Positions 8,318 through 18,298 of a stretch of DNA of 64,000 nt are shown here, one piece after another. Numbering within the stretch: the first letter of the stretch is position 1; each line of letters opens with the position of its first letter. This DNA comes from Pontibacter diazotrophicus. GTDB lineage: Bacteria > Bacteroidota > Bacteroidia > Cytophagales > Hymenobacteraceae. The DNA lies in the NCBI RefSeq assembly GCF_003367245.1, contig NZ_QRGR01000004.1, positions 62,001 through 126,000 on the forward strand, in the 5' to 3' direction. A program made the position numbers and the translations under genes. Under the pieces are notes generated by a model. It was not told where the DNA came from. It saw nothing but the letters and a program-made list of their open reading frames with translations, and made no database searches.

Positions 8318-10261
8318 ATGAGCGAAATATTAAATGAACTGAGGCAGGTACAGGAACTGCTGAAGATAGAACAGGAAGAGGACCGCCAGCAATATAAAAT
8401 CAAGAGCATGAAAAGCACTGTTGCCGAACGCAAGGCAATGGGCTTCTGTTGGTATCCGGTTACGATTACGAAAGAAGAAATTGGTTTTGGCAACAAGGTC
8501 GTGCTGGAACTGGAACGCACGAAAGACCGTGACCAACTGCATCTCTTTCAGACAGGTAAATCAGCGGCCATATTCAGCAACAATGGCGAACGGCAGAACC
8601 TGAACGGTGTGATTGTTGGCCTGAAGCGCAACAAGGTGCTGCTGGCCACTAACAAAGAAGATTTGCCGGACTGGATTGACGACGGCCGCCTCGGGATAGA
8701 CCTCACCTTTGATGAAATGAGCTACCGCGAGATGGAGATCGCCATGAAAAAGACGATCGATGCCTATAAAACCCGCCTAGCAGAGCTACGCGATATTCTG
8801 TTAGGTGATGCCGCTCCCCGCTTTACGGATGAGCAAATGGAGGAAATCCCCGCGCTAAACCCTTCGCAGAACGAGGCGGTGCAAAAGATTGTGCAGGCAA
8901 AGGATGTCGCCATTATCCATGGCCCTCCGGGTACAGGTAAAACGACTACCCTGGTGCAGGCTATATTGAAAACGCTGGAGACGCAGAAACGCCTTCTAGT
9001 AACGGCCCCCTCCAACACCGCTGTGGATTTACTTACAGAGAAACTAGCATTAGAAGGAGTAAATGTCATTCGAATCGGTAATCCGTCGCGGGTGTCGGAT
9101 GTGCTGCTGGAGCATACACTGGATGCCCAGATTATGGAGCACCGTTCTTATAAGAACCTGAAGGATTACCGCAAAACGGCAGAAGAGTACAAGCGGATGG
9201 CATCGCAGTTTAAACGCAAGTTCGGATATGAAGAGCGGGCACAACGCCAGTTTTTCAAAGCCGAAAGCAAGCGCTTGCTGGACGAGGCAGACCGTGTGGA
9301 AGAATATATTACAGAAGACCTGCTGAACAGTGTGCAGGTGATTACGTGTACGCTGGTGGGTGCCGCCAACAGAGCTATCCGTCACCTGGAATATGAAACT
9401 GTTTTTATTGATGAGGCCGCACAGGCGCTGGAGCCTGCCTGCTGGATTCCGATAAGCCGTGCCAAGCGTGTTGTACTGGCCGGTGACCATTGCCAGTTAC
9501 CGCCTACCGTTAAGTCGTTTGAGGCAGAAAAAGGCGGGTTGGGAAAATCGCTGTTCGAGAAATGTGTGGAGCGCCAGCCGGAGGTATCGGTGATGCTGAA
9601 GACACAGTACCGCATGCATCACGACATCATGGAGTTTTCTAACCAGCAGTTTTACGAGGGAGAACTGGAGGCGCATGAAAGCGTGCGCAACAGCGACCTG
9701 CATCAGTTTGACCCACACTTTGCGCCAGGGCTGGCGATGGAGTTTGTGGATACAGCTGGCTGCGGATACAACGAAGTGGAAACGCCGGAGAGCACCAGCT
9801 CTGCCAATCCCGACGAAGCAAACCTGCTGCTCAACCACCTGTCGCTTCTGCTAAAGGACTATACCCCTGCAGAAGATGAAACAGAGCCTTTGCGCATTGG
9901 TGTGATAGCGCCTTACCGGGCCCAGATCAATTATCTCCAGGACCGTATAGAGCATATGCCGGATCTGCATGAGTTGAAGCTGAAGCGGCTGCTTTCTGTT
10001 GGTACCGTGGATAGTTTCCAGGGGCAGGAACGGGATATCATTTACATCAGTATGACGCGCAGCAACGAAAGCGGTGAAATTGGTTTCCTGGCCGATATCC
10101 GGCGCATGAACGTAGCGATGACGCGGGCAAAGAAAAAGCTGGTTATTGTTGGCGACAGCGCCACTTTAAGCCAGCATCCATACTATGCCGCGTTTCTTAC
10201 GTACGTAGAAAGTATAAATTCCTACCGCAGCGCCTGGGAGTTAACCGAGTGCATGCCGTAA
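8318..10261 (+). CDS. Superfamily 1 DNA/RNA helicase (IGHMBP2/Upf1-like)
   Basis: 647-residue ATP-dependent helicase. The N-terminal domain is a beta-barrel-like region, followed by Walker A GPPGTGKTT near residues 202-210, Walker B FIDEAAQ near 363-369, GDHCQLPPT (motif III), QYRMH (motif IV), VGTVDSFQGQERD (motif V) and NVAMTRAKKKL (motif VI). This is the motif set of the IGHMBP2/Upf1 group. In bacteria the role is probably nucleic-acid repair or RNA metabolism; the exact substrate is unknown. The start at 8318 (MSEILNELRQVQ) matches the family. An upstream in-frame TTG/ATG region (8183-8317) would run through the terminator hairpin and looks non-coding. Confidence 0.92.
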   Translation: MSEILNELRQVQELLKIEQEEDRQQYKIKSMKSTVAERKAMGFCWYPVTITKEEIGFGNKVVLELERTKDRDQLHLFQTGKSAAIFSNNGERQNLNGVIVGLKRNKVLLATNKEDLPDWIDDGRLGIDLTFDEMSYREMEIAMKKTIDAYKTRLAELRDILLGDAAPRFTDEQMEEIPALNPSQNEAVQKIVQAKDVAIIHGPPGTGKTTTLVQAILKTLETQKRLLVTAPSNTAVDLLTEKLALEGVNVIRIGNPSRVSDVLLEHTLDAQIMEHRSYKNLKDYRKTAEEYKRMASQFKRKFGYEERAQRQFFKAESKRLLDEADRVEEYITEDLLNSVQVITCTLVGAANRAIRHLEYETVFIDEAAQALEPACWIPISRAKRVVLAGDHCQLPPTVKSFEAEKGGLGKSLFEKCVERQPEVSVMLKTQYRMHHDIMEFSNQQFYEGELEAHESVRNSDLHQFDPHFAPGLAMEFVDTAGCGYNEVETPESTSSANPDEANLLLNHLSLLLKDYTPAEDETEPLRIGVIAPYRAQINYLQDRIEHMPDLHELKLKRLLSVGTVDSFQGQERDIIYISMTRSNESGEIGFLADIRRMNVAMTRAKKKLVIVGDSATLSQHPYYAAFLTYVESINSYRSAWELTECMP

Positions 10262-10410
10262 TACAGCAAAAACAACAAAAAAGAAACAGAAAGGTAAAAG
10301 AAGGTGGGAATTTAACCGTAGAAGGGCATAAAATGCCTGTTTCTATGGCATTTTAACCCGTAAATCTTAACTTTAAGATATTCACTTCTTAAACCTTCAA
10401 ACGATACAGC

Positions 10411-10923
10411 ATGAAGATAGAACAAAATAAAGTGGTTACGCTCACCTACGAGCTCCGGATACTGGACGAAAACAATGAGCAGAACCTTATCGAAACAGCC
10501 ACAGAAGAACAGCCGATGGTGTTTATCTACGGCATGAGTGGCTTGCCTGAACAGTTTGAAGAAAGTCTGCAAGGCCTAAATACAGGCGATAGCTTCGACT
10601 TTAAACTGGATACAGAGGATGGCTATGGCGAATATAACGAGGAAGCAGTTGTAGAGCTTCCTAAAAATGTATTTGAAGTGGATGGCTCCGTTCCTAACGA
10701 TATGTTGGAGGAAGGCAACTACATTCCAATGGCTGACAGCGAAGGCAACCAGTTGCAGGGCCGTGTGCAGGAAGTTGGTGAAGAAACCGTTACAATGGAC
10801 TTTAATCATCCGCTGGCCGGCAAGCAGTTGTTTTTCAAAGGTAAAGTGCAGGATGTACGTGACGCTACGAAAGAAGAAATTGACCACGGCCACGTACATG
10901 GCGAAGGCGGGCACCAGCATTAA
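10411..10923 (+). CDS. SlyD-like FKBP-type peptidyl-prolyl isomerase
   Basis: 170-residue cytoplasmic prolyl isomerase and chaperone. The FKBP core (VVTLTYELRILDENN, then FIYGMSGLPEQFEESLQGL and the DGYGEYNEEAV loop) is interrupted by an insert-in-flap domain (about residues 75-130), as in SlyD. The tail HGHVHGEGGHQH is histidine-rich and could bind nickel or zinc, although it is much shorter than the E. coli SlyD tail. It is a single gene with its own terminator. Confidence 0.88.
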   Translation: MKIEQNKVVTLTYELRILDENNEQNLIETATEEQPMVFIYGMSGLPEQFEESLQGLNTGDSFDFKLDTEDGYGEYNEEAVVELPKNVFEVDGSVPNDMLEEGNYIPMADSEGNQLQGRVQEVGEETVTMDFNHPLAGKQLFFKGKVQDVRDATKEEIDHGHVHGEGGHQH

Positions 10924-10939
10924 AAATATTCATTTAAAC

Positions 10940-10972
10940 AAAAAAGGAGCAGCTGAAGTTTGCTCCTTTTTT
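10940..10972 (+). terminator. Intrinsic terminator after the FKBP gene
   Basis: AAAAAAGGAGCA pairs with TGCTCCTTTTTT (arms 10940-10951 and 10961-10972), with a nine-base loop. Poly-A and poly-T flanks make it effective in both directions, which suits the convergent gene at 11017. Confidence 0.85.
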
Positions 10973-11016
10973 GTTTGCTTCAACACTGCCTTTGTTCCGC
11001 CAGGAGCTTTAAGCGC

Positions 11017-11601
11017 TCACAAACTTATTTTCGTTTCCTCCACAAACTGCACCAGTTCCGGGAAGAAAGCATCAAACTCAGCGGCATATAAAGCATAGTT
11101 CTCCTGCAACTCTACTCCTGCCGTTTCCATACCTGATACAAACTTTGCCCTGCGGCTCATACCGGTGAGCGCCTGTGCTATTCCCTCCAGTCGCGCATAT
11201 GAAAGCAGCCAGTTATGCTGCTGCATGTACGGGAAAAGGTGCTGCACACGGGGAGGCAGCAGCTCATAGTGCCGCTCGATAAGCGCGTAAACCTCCTGCG
11301 CAAACGCTGACAAGGGTTTAGGTGCGTATCTTTCAAAATTGGCGGCCAGAAAATGATCGTAGTACATATCGGCAATAACCGGGGCAAACTTGCGGTACTT
11401 TGGCCTTAAGCGAGCCTTGGATTCAGCTACAATAGGATGTGTGTCTGTATAGTGGTCTATCAGGCGGTGCAGTCGGATGCCTTTGGCTATGCCAGGTGTA
11501 TATAAATCCACCTGTTTTCCTTTTACAGCGTCGGCAATAAAATTACCTATCAGCAAGGCCTCATCTTCACCAGATAAATAAATATGTGCTAAAAAATTCA
11601 A
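11017..11601 (-). CDS. Acyl carrier protein phosphodiesterase (AcpH) family protein
   Basis: 194 residues starting MNFLAHIYLSG, the typical AcpH N-terminus. Metal-ligand positions of this HD-like family are visible: GNFIAD, RLHRLIDHYTDTHP and ADMYYDHFLA. AcpH removes 4'-phosphopantetheine from acyl carrier protein, with Mn(II) dependence in E. coli. Bacteroidota homologues are rarely tested, so the enzymatic call is by family. It is divergent from the flavin-binding protein at 11747. Confidence 0.85.
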   Translation of the reverse strand: MNFLAHIYLSGEDEALLIGNFIADAVKGKQVDLYTPGIAKGIRLHRLIDHYTDTHPIVAESKARLRPKYRKFAPVIADMYYDHFLAANFERYAPKPLSAFAQEVYALIERHYELLPPRVQHLFPYMQQHNWLLSYARLEGIAQALTGMSRRAKFVSGMETAGVELQENYALYAAEFDAFFPELVQFVEETKISL

Positions 11602-11746
11602 TGGAGGAGGATTAGGACAAACAGAAACAACAGTCAGCTGCTCTTAATGTTTTAGTGCCTGATTTGCGGGTCCTGTAGCAGCCTGCTCTTATAAACCCAA
11701 AGCCGCCGCCACCCGTAATCAAACAAGAAACCGAACATGTAAAACT

Positions 11747-12247
11747 ATGAATAACGACCCAAATACACAGAAAAACCTGGAGAAACTGGTAGAATTAATT
11801 AAAGATATAGATGTGGCGATGATGACGACCATGGAAGATGACGGTTGCCTTCGCAGCCGTCCCATGCGTGCCATGGAAACAAAGGCAGACGGTGAAATTT
11901 GGTTCTTCACCGGATATGAGTCTGGCAAATCGCATGAAATTGCACATGACTCCCATGTAAACCTAAGTTATGCCAAGCCAAGTGATGAGCATTATGTATC
12001 TGTTTCCGGTACAGCAAGAGTGCTGCGGGACAAGCAGAAAATTGAGGAACTATGGAATCCGTTTATGAAAACCTGGTTCCCTCAAGGTAAGGATGATCCA
12101 AATATAGGCCTGATACGAGTAACCATAGACAAAGCAGAATATTGGGATGCCCCTAACAGTGCCGTGGTGCACCTCTATGGTGTAGTTAAAGCCGCTATAA
12201 CAGGGGAAAGACCTGATGCAGGCGAAAACAAGAAAATCAACCTGTAG
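11747..12247 (+). CDS. Pyridoxamine 5'-phosphate oxidase-like general stress protein
   Basis: 166-residue split-barrel flavin-binding protein of the general stress protein 26 type. Segments such as MMTTMEDDGCLRSRPM, WFFTGYESGKSHEI and NLSYAKPSDEHYVSVSGTA are typical. These proteins bind FMN or a related cofactor; the substrate is not predictable, and true pyridoxine-phosphate oxidase activity is unlikely. It is a single gene followed by a strong terminator. Confidence 0.88.
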   Translation: MNNDPNTQKNLEKLVELIKDIDVAMMTTMEDDGCLRSRPMRAMETKADGEIWFFTGYESGKSHEIAHDSHVNLSYAKPSDEHYVSVSGTARVLRDKQKIEELWNPFMKTWFPQGKDDPNIGLIRVTIDKAEYWDAPNSAVVHLYGVVKAAITGERPDAGENKKINL

Positions 12248-12302
12248 ACAATCAAGTAGCATCATACCTATAGACTTGATGTACTGAAAATAAATCATAA
12301 GG

Positions 12303-12337
12303 CACCTGCTGAACAATAGTGTTCAGCAGGTGTTTTT
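12303..12337 (+). terminator. Intrinsic terminator
   Basis: CACCTGCTGAAC (12303-12314) pairs with GTTCAGCAGGTG (12321-12332), followed by TTTTT. It ends the stress-protein gene. The next ORF can be opened at an ATG overlapping the T-tract (12338), which is one reason to prefer a later start for that gene. Confidence 0.9.
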
Positions 12338-12439
12338 ATGTTCTATGAAAGCAAAATAAGCATTGCTTGCTGCTCCTGCTTAATTATAAGACGTAAAAAA
12401 TATACCTTTAGCATCTATCAACCTGAAATTAGAAATCAC

Positions 12440-13177
12440 TTGCCTGAGACACCACATACTCCTTCTGCCAGATTAACTACCCTTACGCTTTTTGGCATCC
12501 GGAGTGGCCATGTTCGTTGGGGACTGGCGCAGATGGGTACTTCCGGCCCCAAACTTGATAAAGTGCCGGGCCTGCTATTCTATAAACTGCTGGGAAGCGG
12601 ACAAGGCAAAGGTTTTAGCTTAAAGCCTAATTTCAGGCGCTACGGTTTGTTTTGTACCTGGGAGAGTGAGGAAGCAGCAGATGACTTTTTCAAGCACTCC
12701 GACTTAATGCAGGAATACCGCCAGCACACAGACGAAAGCTGGACCGTGAAACTGCTGCCATACCAATCGCACGGGCAATGGGACGGGCAGGAACCATTCG
12801 CTCCTGCACTTTCTGAGAAATATACACAGGGGCCTGTTGCCGTACTTACACGTGCCAGTATTAATTTAAGGCGCCTGCCTAATTTTATCCGCTTTGGGTT
12901 GCGCACCAGTGCAGCATTAGATCAGGCAGAAGGATTGCTTTGTTCTATCGGATTGGGAGAACTGCCTTTTATCCGGCAGGCTACCTTCAGTATCTGGGAA
13001 TCGGTGGAGGCGATGAAACAATATGCTTACAAAGACCCGCAGCATCAGGAAGTAATGCGCCGCACCCGGGCCGAAAAGTGGTACAGCGAAGAACTGTTTG
13101 CCCGCTTCAAACCTATTGGTAGCACAGGCACCTGGAATGGTTCGGATCCGGTTAAAGGTGCGTTAGCAGCAGTATAG
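12440..13177 (+). CDS. CrtA-like (spheroidene monooxygenase family) protein
   Basis: About 245 residues. The family resembles CrtA, a carotenoid 2-ketolase, but the phylum-level annotation is by similarity only. Two halves repeat the same pattern: FCTWES ... W ... HGQWDGQEP and FSIWES ... W ... TGTWNGSDP, suggesting a duplicated dimeric alpha-beta barrel (ABM-like). I place the start at TTG 12440 (residues then read LPETPHTPSARL). The ORF opens at an ATG at 12338, but those 34 residues (SIACCSCLIIRRKK and so on) overlap a terminator and look non-coding. A role in pigment modification is possible, but no other carotenoid gene is nearby. The gene is convergent with DUF1003, with one base between the stops. 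Confidence 0.65.
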   Translation: MPETPHTPSARLTTLTLFGIRSGHVRWGLAQMGTSGPKLDKVPGLLFYKLLGSGQGKGFSLKPNFRRYGLFCTWESEEAADDFFKHSDLMQEYRQHTDESWTVKLLPYQSHGQWDGQEPFAPALSEKYTQGPVAVLTRASINLRRLPNFIRFGLRTSAALDQAEGLLCSIGLGELPFIRQATFSIWESVEAMKQYAYKDPQHQEVMRRTRAEKWYSEELFARFKPIGSTGTWNGSDPVKGALAAV

Positions 13178-13178
13178 C

Positions 13179-13889
13179 TTAAGCTTTGGAACGCGCCATT
13201 ATATCCTCGAGCAGGTCTACCTGTATCTGCTGAATTTCCATTAGCCGCTGGTTCTGGTGCACAATTAAATGATCTACTTTTTCGTGCAGTAACCTGATTT
13301 CAAGTTCCGCTTTCAGGTTCACCTTATAATCATACTCTGAGCGCTGCCGATCTTTTGACTCCTTTCGGTTCTGGCTCATCATAATGATGGGTGCCTGTAT
13401 GGCAGCAAGGCAAGAGAGAATCAGGTTAAGTAAAATGAAAGGGTAAGGGTCGAAAGGCCTGACGGATAAAACATAGACGTTAACAAGCATCCAGAGCAGC
13501 AGGAAGGAAAAGAAGAGGGTAATAAACCGCCAGCTGCCCCCAAAGCTGGCAATGTTATCTGCCATCCGGTCTCCTAAAGAAATATTCTCAGCCAGTTCGC
13601 CTTCAATGTTACTGGTGACCAACTCCTGTCCGCTGATGCTTTTTATCACCTCCTGTTCTACCGTCGTCAATTCACCCATTTCCCTTATGAGTAACTGCTC
13701 GAGGTACCTTTTTCTGTAAACACCTAATTGCTCCAGCGTGATGTAAGACCTTTCATCAAAATCCGGATGATCAGTCTTGACCAAATCAAAGATATTCTTG
13801 CGTATGCTGGACCCCAGAATGAGATGTCGCAGTGGGAGCTGCTTGTGCGTAATATGGCAGACACCTGTAAGCGCATGGTGCTTCTTCAT
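13179..13889 (-). CDS. DUF1003 membrane protein
   Basis: 236 residues. The DUF1003 signature is clear: LGDRMADNIASFGGSWRFI, then two transmembrane helices (FFSFLLLWMLVNVYVL and FILLNLILSCLAAIQAPIIMM), then a charged helical tail (NRKESKDRQRSEYDYKVN). The N-terminus has one Cys-His pair (CHITHKQL) that hints at a degenerate metal site. Function is unknown. It lies 78 bases downstream of the DsbA-like gene on the same strand, so the two may be co-transcribed. Confidence 0.85.
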   Translation of the reverse strand: MKKHHALTGVCHITHKQLPLRHLILGSSIRKNIFDLVKTDHPDFDERSYITLEQLGVYRKRYLEQLLIREMGELTTVEQEVIKSISGQELVTSNIEGELAENISLGDRMADNIASFGGSWRFITLFFSFLLLWMLVNVYVLSVRPFDPYPFILLNLILSCLAAIQAPIIMMSQNRKESKDRQRSEYDYKVNLKAELEIRLLHEKVDHLIVHQNQRLMEIQQIQVDLLEDIMARSKA

Positions 13890-13967
13890 GGCCTTGAAGA
13901 TTTATATAAACTGAGTCGCAACGAACAGAAAAAACTGCAACAGAAAGATATACTGCTGTTGCGCCTT

Positions 13968-14627
13968 TTATAGGTTGTTTATTTTCTCCAGTGTATTCCG
14001 TAGATGAGCAGACATGCCATCGTAGGTGCGGTAGCCACGGCTAAGCAAGTGTACGCTGGTGCCATTCAGCAGGTACAGGCTAGGAAAAGCGTTTGCCTGC
14101 AGGTGCCGCGCAATAATAAAATCCTGCTGCGTCTTTTCTTTCATCTCCTCCGAGTTAAACTTTTCCAAAAAACTTTCTGTATCTATGTCAAATCTACTGG
14201 CGATAGCGGCCAGCACTTCAGGCTTTGTAATATCCTGGTTTTGAGCGTAAAATGCATTTTGCATCTCCTCAACCATCTCAAACTCCGCGTCTGGTTTCAG
14301 ATAACGCACCGTAACCACAGCACGGCAACCTGGCTCCGTGTCATACACAAAATCCTCCCGTTCAAAAAAATTATAATCAATGGGTTGGCCTGACACTTTC
14401 TCAACATCCTGCCAATGGTGTTTAATGGATTCCTTCATAGGCCCATCCAATGGCTGTTCGGTACCGGGTCTTAAACCACCCATTACCAGCTTCAACTGCA
14501 TGGTTCCCTCCTGCTCCTTTACCAACCGCTTTATAACCGGGGCAAAGCCATAGCACCACGAGCACATGGGATCCATAATGTAAATCAGGTGCAGTATATC
14601 GAGTAAGTCTTGTTTCTTCTCCATCAT
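13968..14627 (-). CDS. DsbA-family (FrnE-like) thioredoxin-fold protein
   Basis: 220-residue cytoplasmic protein with the active-site motif CSWC in DPMCSWCYGFAPV near residue 20, a cis-proline region late in the chain (NAFPSLYLLNG) and a helical insert between them, as in the FrnE/DsbA-like branch. A thiol-disulphide oxidoreductase role is likely; no signal peptide is present. The start is one of two tandem ATGs (14627 or 14624). The frame stays open to 14765, but the extra residues are not protein-like. Confidence 0.85.
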   Translation of the reverse strand: MMEKKQDLLDILHLIYIMDPMCSWCYGFAPVIKRLVKEQEGTMQLKLVMGGLRPGTEQPLDGPMKESIKHHWQDVEKVSGQPIDYNFFEREDFVYDTEPGCRAVVTVRYLKPDAEFEMVEEMQNAFYAQNQDITKPEVLAAIASRFDIDTESFLEKFNSEEMKEKTQQDFIIARHLQANAFPSLYLLNGTSVHLLSRGYRTYDGMSAHLRNTLEKINNL

Positions 14628-14849
14628 CTTCCAAATTTTCACAAAGGTATACCTAATTGTTAAACGTTTAAATAGCTGAACAGATAGTGTAGGTATATGC
14701 AGTTTGAAGCCTGCAACAGGTAATTGGTTTGCATTTTGAACAGGATAAGGGAACCTATTGAACAATTAGCAATGCAGCCGTTCAACAATTTAATAATTAA
14801 GAATTATCTTAGCGGTTTAATACAGATTCAACGAACACGATAATAAACA

Positions 14850-17621
14850 ATGTCAGAGTACAATTTTAATCAGATTGAGAAAAAGTGGCAGCGTTACTGG
14901 GAAGAGAACCATACCTTCAAAGCCACAGCTAAAAGTGATAAACCGAAGTATTACGCCATGGATATGTTTCCATATCCATCTGGCTCCGGGCTGCACGTAG
15001 GGCACCCACTCGGTTATATCGCCTCTGACATTGTAAGCCGCTACAAGCGCCTGACCGGTCACAATGTGCTCCACCCGATGGGTTTCGACTCTTTCGGGCT
15101 TCCAGCAGAGCAGTACGCTATCCAAACAGGTCAGCACCCTGCTATTACCACAGAAGAGAACATTACGCGCTATGTGGAGCAGCTGAAGAATTTGGGCTTT
15201 TCTTTTGACTGGGACCTGGAGATCCGAACTTCTGACCCAAGCTACTATAAATGGACGCAGTGGATTTTCATGCAGCTGTTCAACAGCTACTATAACATCA
15301 ACTCCGATAAAGCCGAGCCGATAACAGAACTTGTGAAGGAGTTTGAGCAGCATGGTAACAAAAATGTGAATGCTGCCTGTGACGAAGACACGCCTGCTTT
15401 TTCGGCTGACAAGTGGAAGCAGATGAACGAGCAGGAACAGTCTGAGATGCTGCTGAAGTACAGGCTGACCTATGTGGCCGAAGCGGTGGTAAACTGGTGT
15501 CCTGCTTTGGGAACTGTTCTGGCAAACGATGAAGTAGTGGGTGGCGTGTCGGAGCGTGGCGGCTATCCGGTGGAGCGAAAGCTGATGCGCCAGTGGATGA
15601 TGCGCATCACGGCCTATGCCGAGCGTTTGCTGCAGGGGCTGGAGAATATTGACTGGCCGGAGCCGGTGAAGGAAATGCAGCGCAATTGGATCGGGAAATC
15701 CGTCGGAGCAATCATGTCTTTCCCGCTTGAAAGCATAGACAAGAAAATCAAAGTTTTCACAACCCGCCTGGATACTGTTTATGGTGTCACTTTTCTGGTA
15801 CTGGCCCCGGAGCACGAACTGGTCGAGCAGATTACCTCAGAGGAGCAGCGTAAAACGGTAGAGGATTATGTGAACGTAGCCAAAAACCGTTCGGAGCGGG
15901 AGCGCATGACAGATGTGAAGACAGTTTCAGGTGCCTTTACGGGAGCATATGCTATTAACCCTTACAACAATGAAAGGATACCTGTTTATATAGCCGATTA
16001 TGTTCTGGCTGGCTATGGAACAGGGGCTGTAATGGCAGTGCCTTCCGGCGACCAGCGCGACTGGAACTTCGCGAAGCACTTTGGCCTGCCAATCGTGCAG
16101 ATTCTAGATGGCCAAAAAGACCTGGATACGCAGGCTGATGCTACCAAAGAAGGTCATTACGTGAACTCTGAAATGGTAAATGGCCTGACGTACCAGGAGG
16201 CGCTGCCTGTGCTGGTAAAGTACCTGGAAGAGAATAATATTGGCAAGAGTAAAATAAACTTCAGGATGCGGGATGCCGTGTTCAGCCGCCAGCGCTACTG
16301 GGGTGAGCCAGTTCCGGTTTACTTTGAAGATGGTGTGCCGCACCTGCTTGATGTGAGTGATTTGCCACTGGAGCTACCAAAAATTGATGCCTACCTGCCT
16401 ACTGAAACTGGTGAGCCACCACTTGGCCGTGCCGTAGATTGGAAATATGAAGATGAGTATCCGTACGAACTGAGCACCATGCCTGGATGGGCAGGCTCCA
16501 GCTGGTACTGGTACCGCTACATGGACCCAAAGAATGATGAAGCCTTCGCAGATAAAGACATCATCAAGTACTGGCGTGATGTGGATCTGTATATAGGAGG
16601 ATCAGAGCATGCGACAGGACACCTCCTCTACTCCCGCTTCTGGAACAAGTTCCTGTTTGATATGGGCTTGGTTGTAGAAGAGGAACCGTTTAAGAAGCTG
16701 ATTAACCAGGGAATGATCCAGGGGAGGTCTAACTTCGTGTACCGGGTAAAAGACAGCAACACCTTTGTGTCTCATGGCCTGAAGGACCAGTACGACACCA
16801 CTGCCTTGCACGTGGATGTGAATATTGTAGACAATGATATGCTGGACCTGGAAGCCTTTAAAAAATGGCGTGCAGAATACGAAACGGCAGAATTTATACT
16901 GGAAGATGGTAAGTACATCTGCGGCGTAGAGATTGAAAAAATGTCGAAGTCGAAGTACAATGTGGTGAATCCTGACGATATCGTAGAGCGGCAGGGAGCT
17001 GATACACTGCGCATGTACGAGATGTTCCTGGGGCCACTGGAGCAGTTTAAGCCCTGGAACACGAATGGCATGGATGGCGTGAACAAGTTCCTGAAGCGCT
17101 ACTGGAAACTCTTCCACGATAATGCCGGCAACTTCAATGTATCCGATGAAGCACCAAATGCTGAGGAGCTGAAGTCGCTGCACAAAACCATCAAGAAAGT
17201 GGAGGAAGACATTGAGCGTTTCTCGTTTAATACCTCTGTTTCTACGTTCATGATTTGTGTAAACGAGCTGACGCAGCTGAAGACAAACAAACGCGCTATC
17301 CTGGAGCCTCTGACTATTATCCTGTCTCCGTACGCCCCGCACATCACCGAGGAGCTTTGGGAGAAACTGGGCCACAATGAGAGCATCAGCTATGCAGCTT
17401 TCCCCCAGTGGGAAGAGAGGCACCTGGTAGAAAGCACTTTTGAATATCCGGTTTCCATCAATGGTAAAATGCGTGCGAAGATGACCTTTTCACTCGATAC
17501 GCCACGGGAAGAAATGGAAAAAGCTGTCGTGAACGATGAGCAGGTGGCAAAGTTCATGGAAGGGAAAGCTCCAAAGAAGATCATCATCGTACCGAACAAG
17601 ATAATAAACGTGGTGGTATAA
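14850..17621 (+). CDS. leuS: Leucyl-tRNA synthetase
   Basis: 923-residue class I aminoacyl-tRNA synthetase that charges tRNA-Leu. The HIGH-type motif is HVGH at residues 49-52 in [12 protein letters not shown], and KMSKS lies at residues 697-701. The CP1 editing domain contains the aspartate- and threonine-rich stretches TTRLDTVYG and [12 protein letters not shown]. The C-terminus ends in an anticodon-binding and LeuRS C-terminal domain. It is monocistronic with a strong downstream terminator and divergent from the DsbA-like gene. Confidence 0.98.
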   Translation: MSEYNFNQIEKKWQRYWEENHTFKATAKSDKPKYYAMDMFPYPSGSGLHVGHPLGYIASDIVSRYKRLTGHNVLHPMGFDSFGLPAEQYAIQTGQHPAITTEENITRYVEQLKNLGFSFDWDLEIRTSDPSYYKWTQWIFMQLFNSYYNINSDKAEPITELVKEFEQHGNKNVNAACDEDTPAFSADKWKQMNEQEQSEMLLKYRLTYVAEAVVNWCPALGTVLANDEVVGGVSERGGYPVERKLMRQWMMRITAYAERLLQGLENIDWPEPVKEMQRNWIGKSVGAIMSFPLESIDKKIKVFTTRLDTVYGVTFLVLAPEHELVEQITSEEQRKTVEDYVNVAKNRSERERMTDVKTVSGAFTGAYAINPYNNERIPVYIADYVLAGYGTGAVMAVPSGDQRDWNFAKHFGLPIVQILDGQKDLDTQADATKEGHYVNSEMVNGLTYQEALPVLVKYLEENNIGKSKINFRMRDAVFSRQRYWGEPVPVYFEDGVPHLLDVSDLPLELPKIDAYLPTETGEPPLGRAVDWKYEDEYPYELSTMPGWAGSSWYWYRYMDPKNDEAFADKDIIKYWRDVDLYIGGSEHATGHLLYSRFWNKFLFDMGLVVEEEPFKKLINQGMIQGRSNFVYRVKDSNTFVSHGLKDQYDTTALHVDVNIVDNDMLDLEAFKKWRAEYETAEFILEDGKYICGVEIEKMSKSKYNVVNPDDIVERQGADTLRMYEMFLGPLEQFKPWNTNGMDGVNKFLKRYWKLFHDNAGNFNVSDEAPNAEELKSLHKTIKKVEEDIERFSFNTSVSTFMICVNELTQLKTNKRAILEPLTIILSPYAPHITEELWEKLGHNESISYAAFPQWEERHLVESTFEYPVSINGKMRAKMTFSLDTPREEMEKAVVNDEQVAKFMEGKAPKKIIIVPNKIINVVV

Positions 17622-17647
17622 AACCGCCGGTATACTCATTGTTTTTG

Positions 17648-17687
17648 CAAAGCCGCTAAGCCATCAGCTTAGTGGCTTTGTCTTTTT
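17648..17687 (+). terminator. leuS intrinsic terminator
   Basis: A 14-base stem (17648-17661 with 17667-17680, one G-T wobble) and a five-base loop are followed by TCTTTTT. Confidence 0.9.
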
Positions 17688-17722
17688 ACTTGATGGCTGT
17701 TGTTACCAGATTATGAATCATA

Positions 17723-17763
17723 AAGGAGGTAGAAGAGAAACACAGTCCCTCCTACCTCCTTTT
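17723..17763. terminator. Inverted repeat between leuS and marR, possible marR terminator
   Basis: AAAGGAGGTAG (17723-17733) pairs exactly with CTACCTCCTTT (17753-17763). The stem lies 28 bases past the stop of the minus-strand marR gene. The T-tract is short on both strands, so termination efficiency is doubtful. Confidence 0.5.
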
Positions 17764-17791
17764 AAATGAAGCTATAATAAGAAGCTATTTA

Positions 17792-18298
17792 TTATGCATC
17801 AGCGTCTACTTGCTCTTTGGCAGCAATGCGCTCATCAGCTGTTTTCAAAGATTCTCTTACTTTGTAAAGCAGCTCTACCAATGTCTTAGCTTCCTCCTCA
17901 GTAAGGCCTTGCATCACTGCATCCAATTGATGTAAATCTTTGTCTATAGTTCCAATTACTTTTTGCCCTTCCTCTGATATTACAATATTTACCAGACGTT
18001 TATCTGCTGTATTCTGTGTTACTTCTACCAGCCCTTTAGCACCGAGCCGACTCACAAGCCGGGAGGCATCAGACATTTTATCCAACATCTTCTCTCGAAG
18101 GAAAGAAGTGGAAACAGGTTTAGGGAATTGGTCCCTTAAAATGCGAAGGGCGTTGTACTGCTGCGTAGTAAGACCATGCTGTTTGAAAAAGCTTTCGTAA
18201 CCATTTGAAAGAAAGCCATAGGTGTACAGAATGCTTACGCTTGCTTTCTGCCATTCATTTCGAAAGGCAGAAATGCCGATTTCGTTCTCTAATATCAT
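17792..18298 (-). CDS. MarR-family transcriptional regulator
   Basis: 168 residues with a winged helix-turn-helix: LTTQQYNALRILRDQFPKPV, then FLREKMLDKMSDASRLVSRL as the recognition helix region, then the wing KGLVEVTQNTADKRLVNIVI. The D-K-R in the wing is the family hallmark. It probably represses its own or a neighbouring promoter in response to small molecules or oxidants. The closest neighbours are leuS (convergent) and the region upstream at 18299-18490, where I could not define an operator. No adjacent transporter suggests an effector. Confidence 0.9.
   Translation of the reverse strand: MILENEIGISAFRNEWQKASVSILYTYGFLSNGYESFFKQHGLTTQQYNALRILRDQFPKPVSTSFLREKMLDKMSDASRLVSRLGAKGLVEVTQNTADKRLVNIVISEEGQKVIGTIDKDLHQLDAVMQGLTEEEAKTLVELLYKVRESLKTADERIAAKEQVDADA

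Noticed and set aside
12338..12439. An ATG start at 12338 for the CrtA-like gene
   Set aside because: It overlaps the T-tract of a strong terminator and its first 34 residues have no family similarity.
14853..15815. A 320-residue minus-strand ORF inside leuS
   Set aside because: It lies entirely opposite leuS coding sequence and shows no domain.
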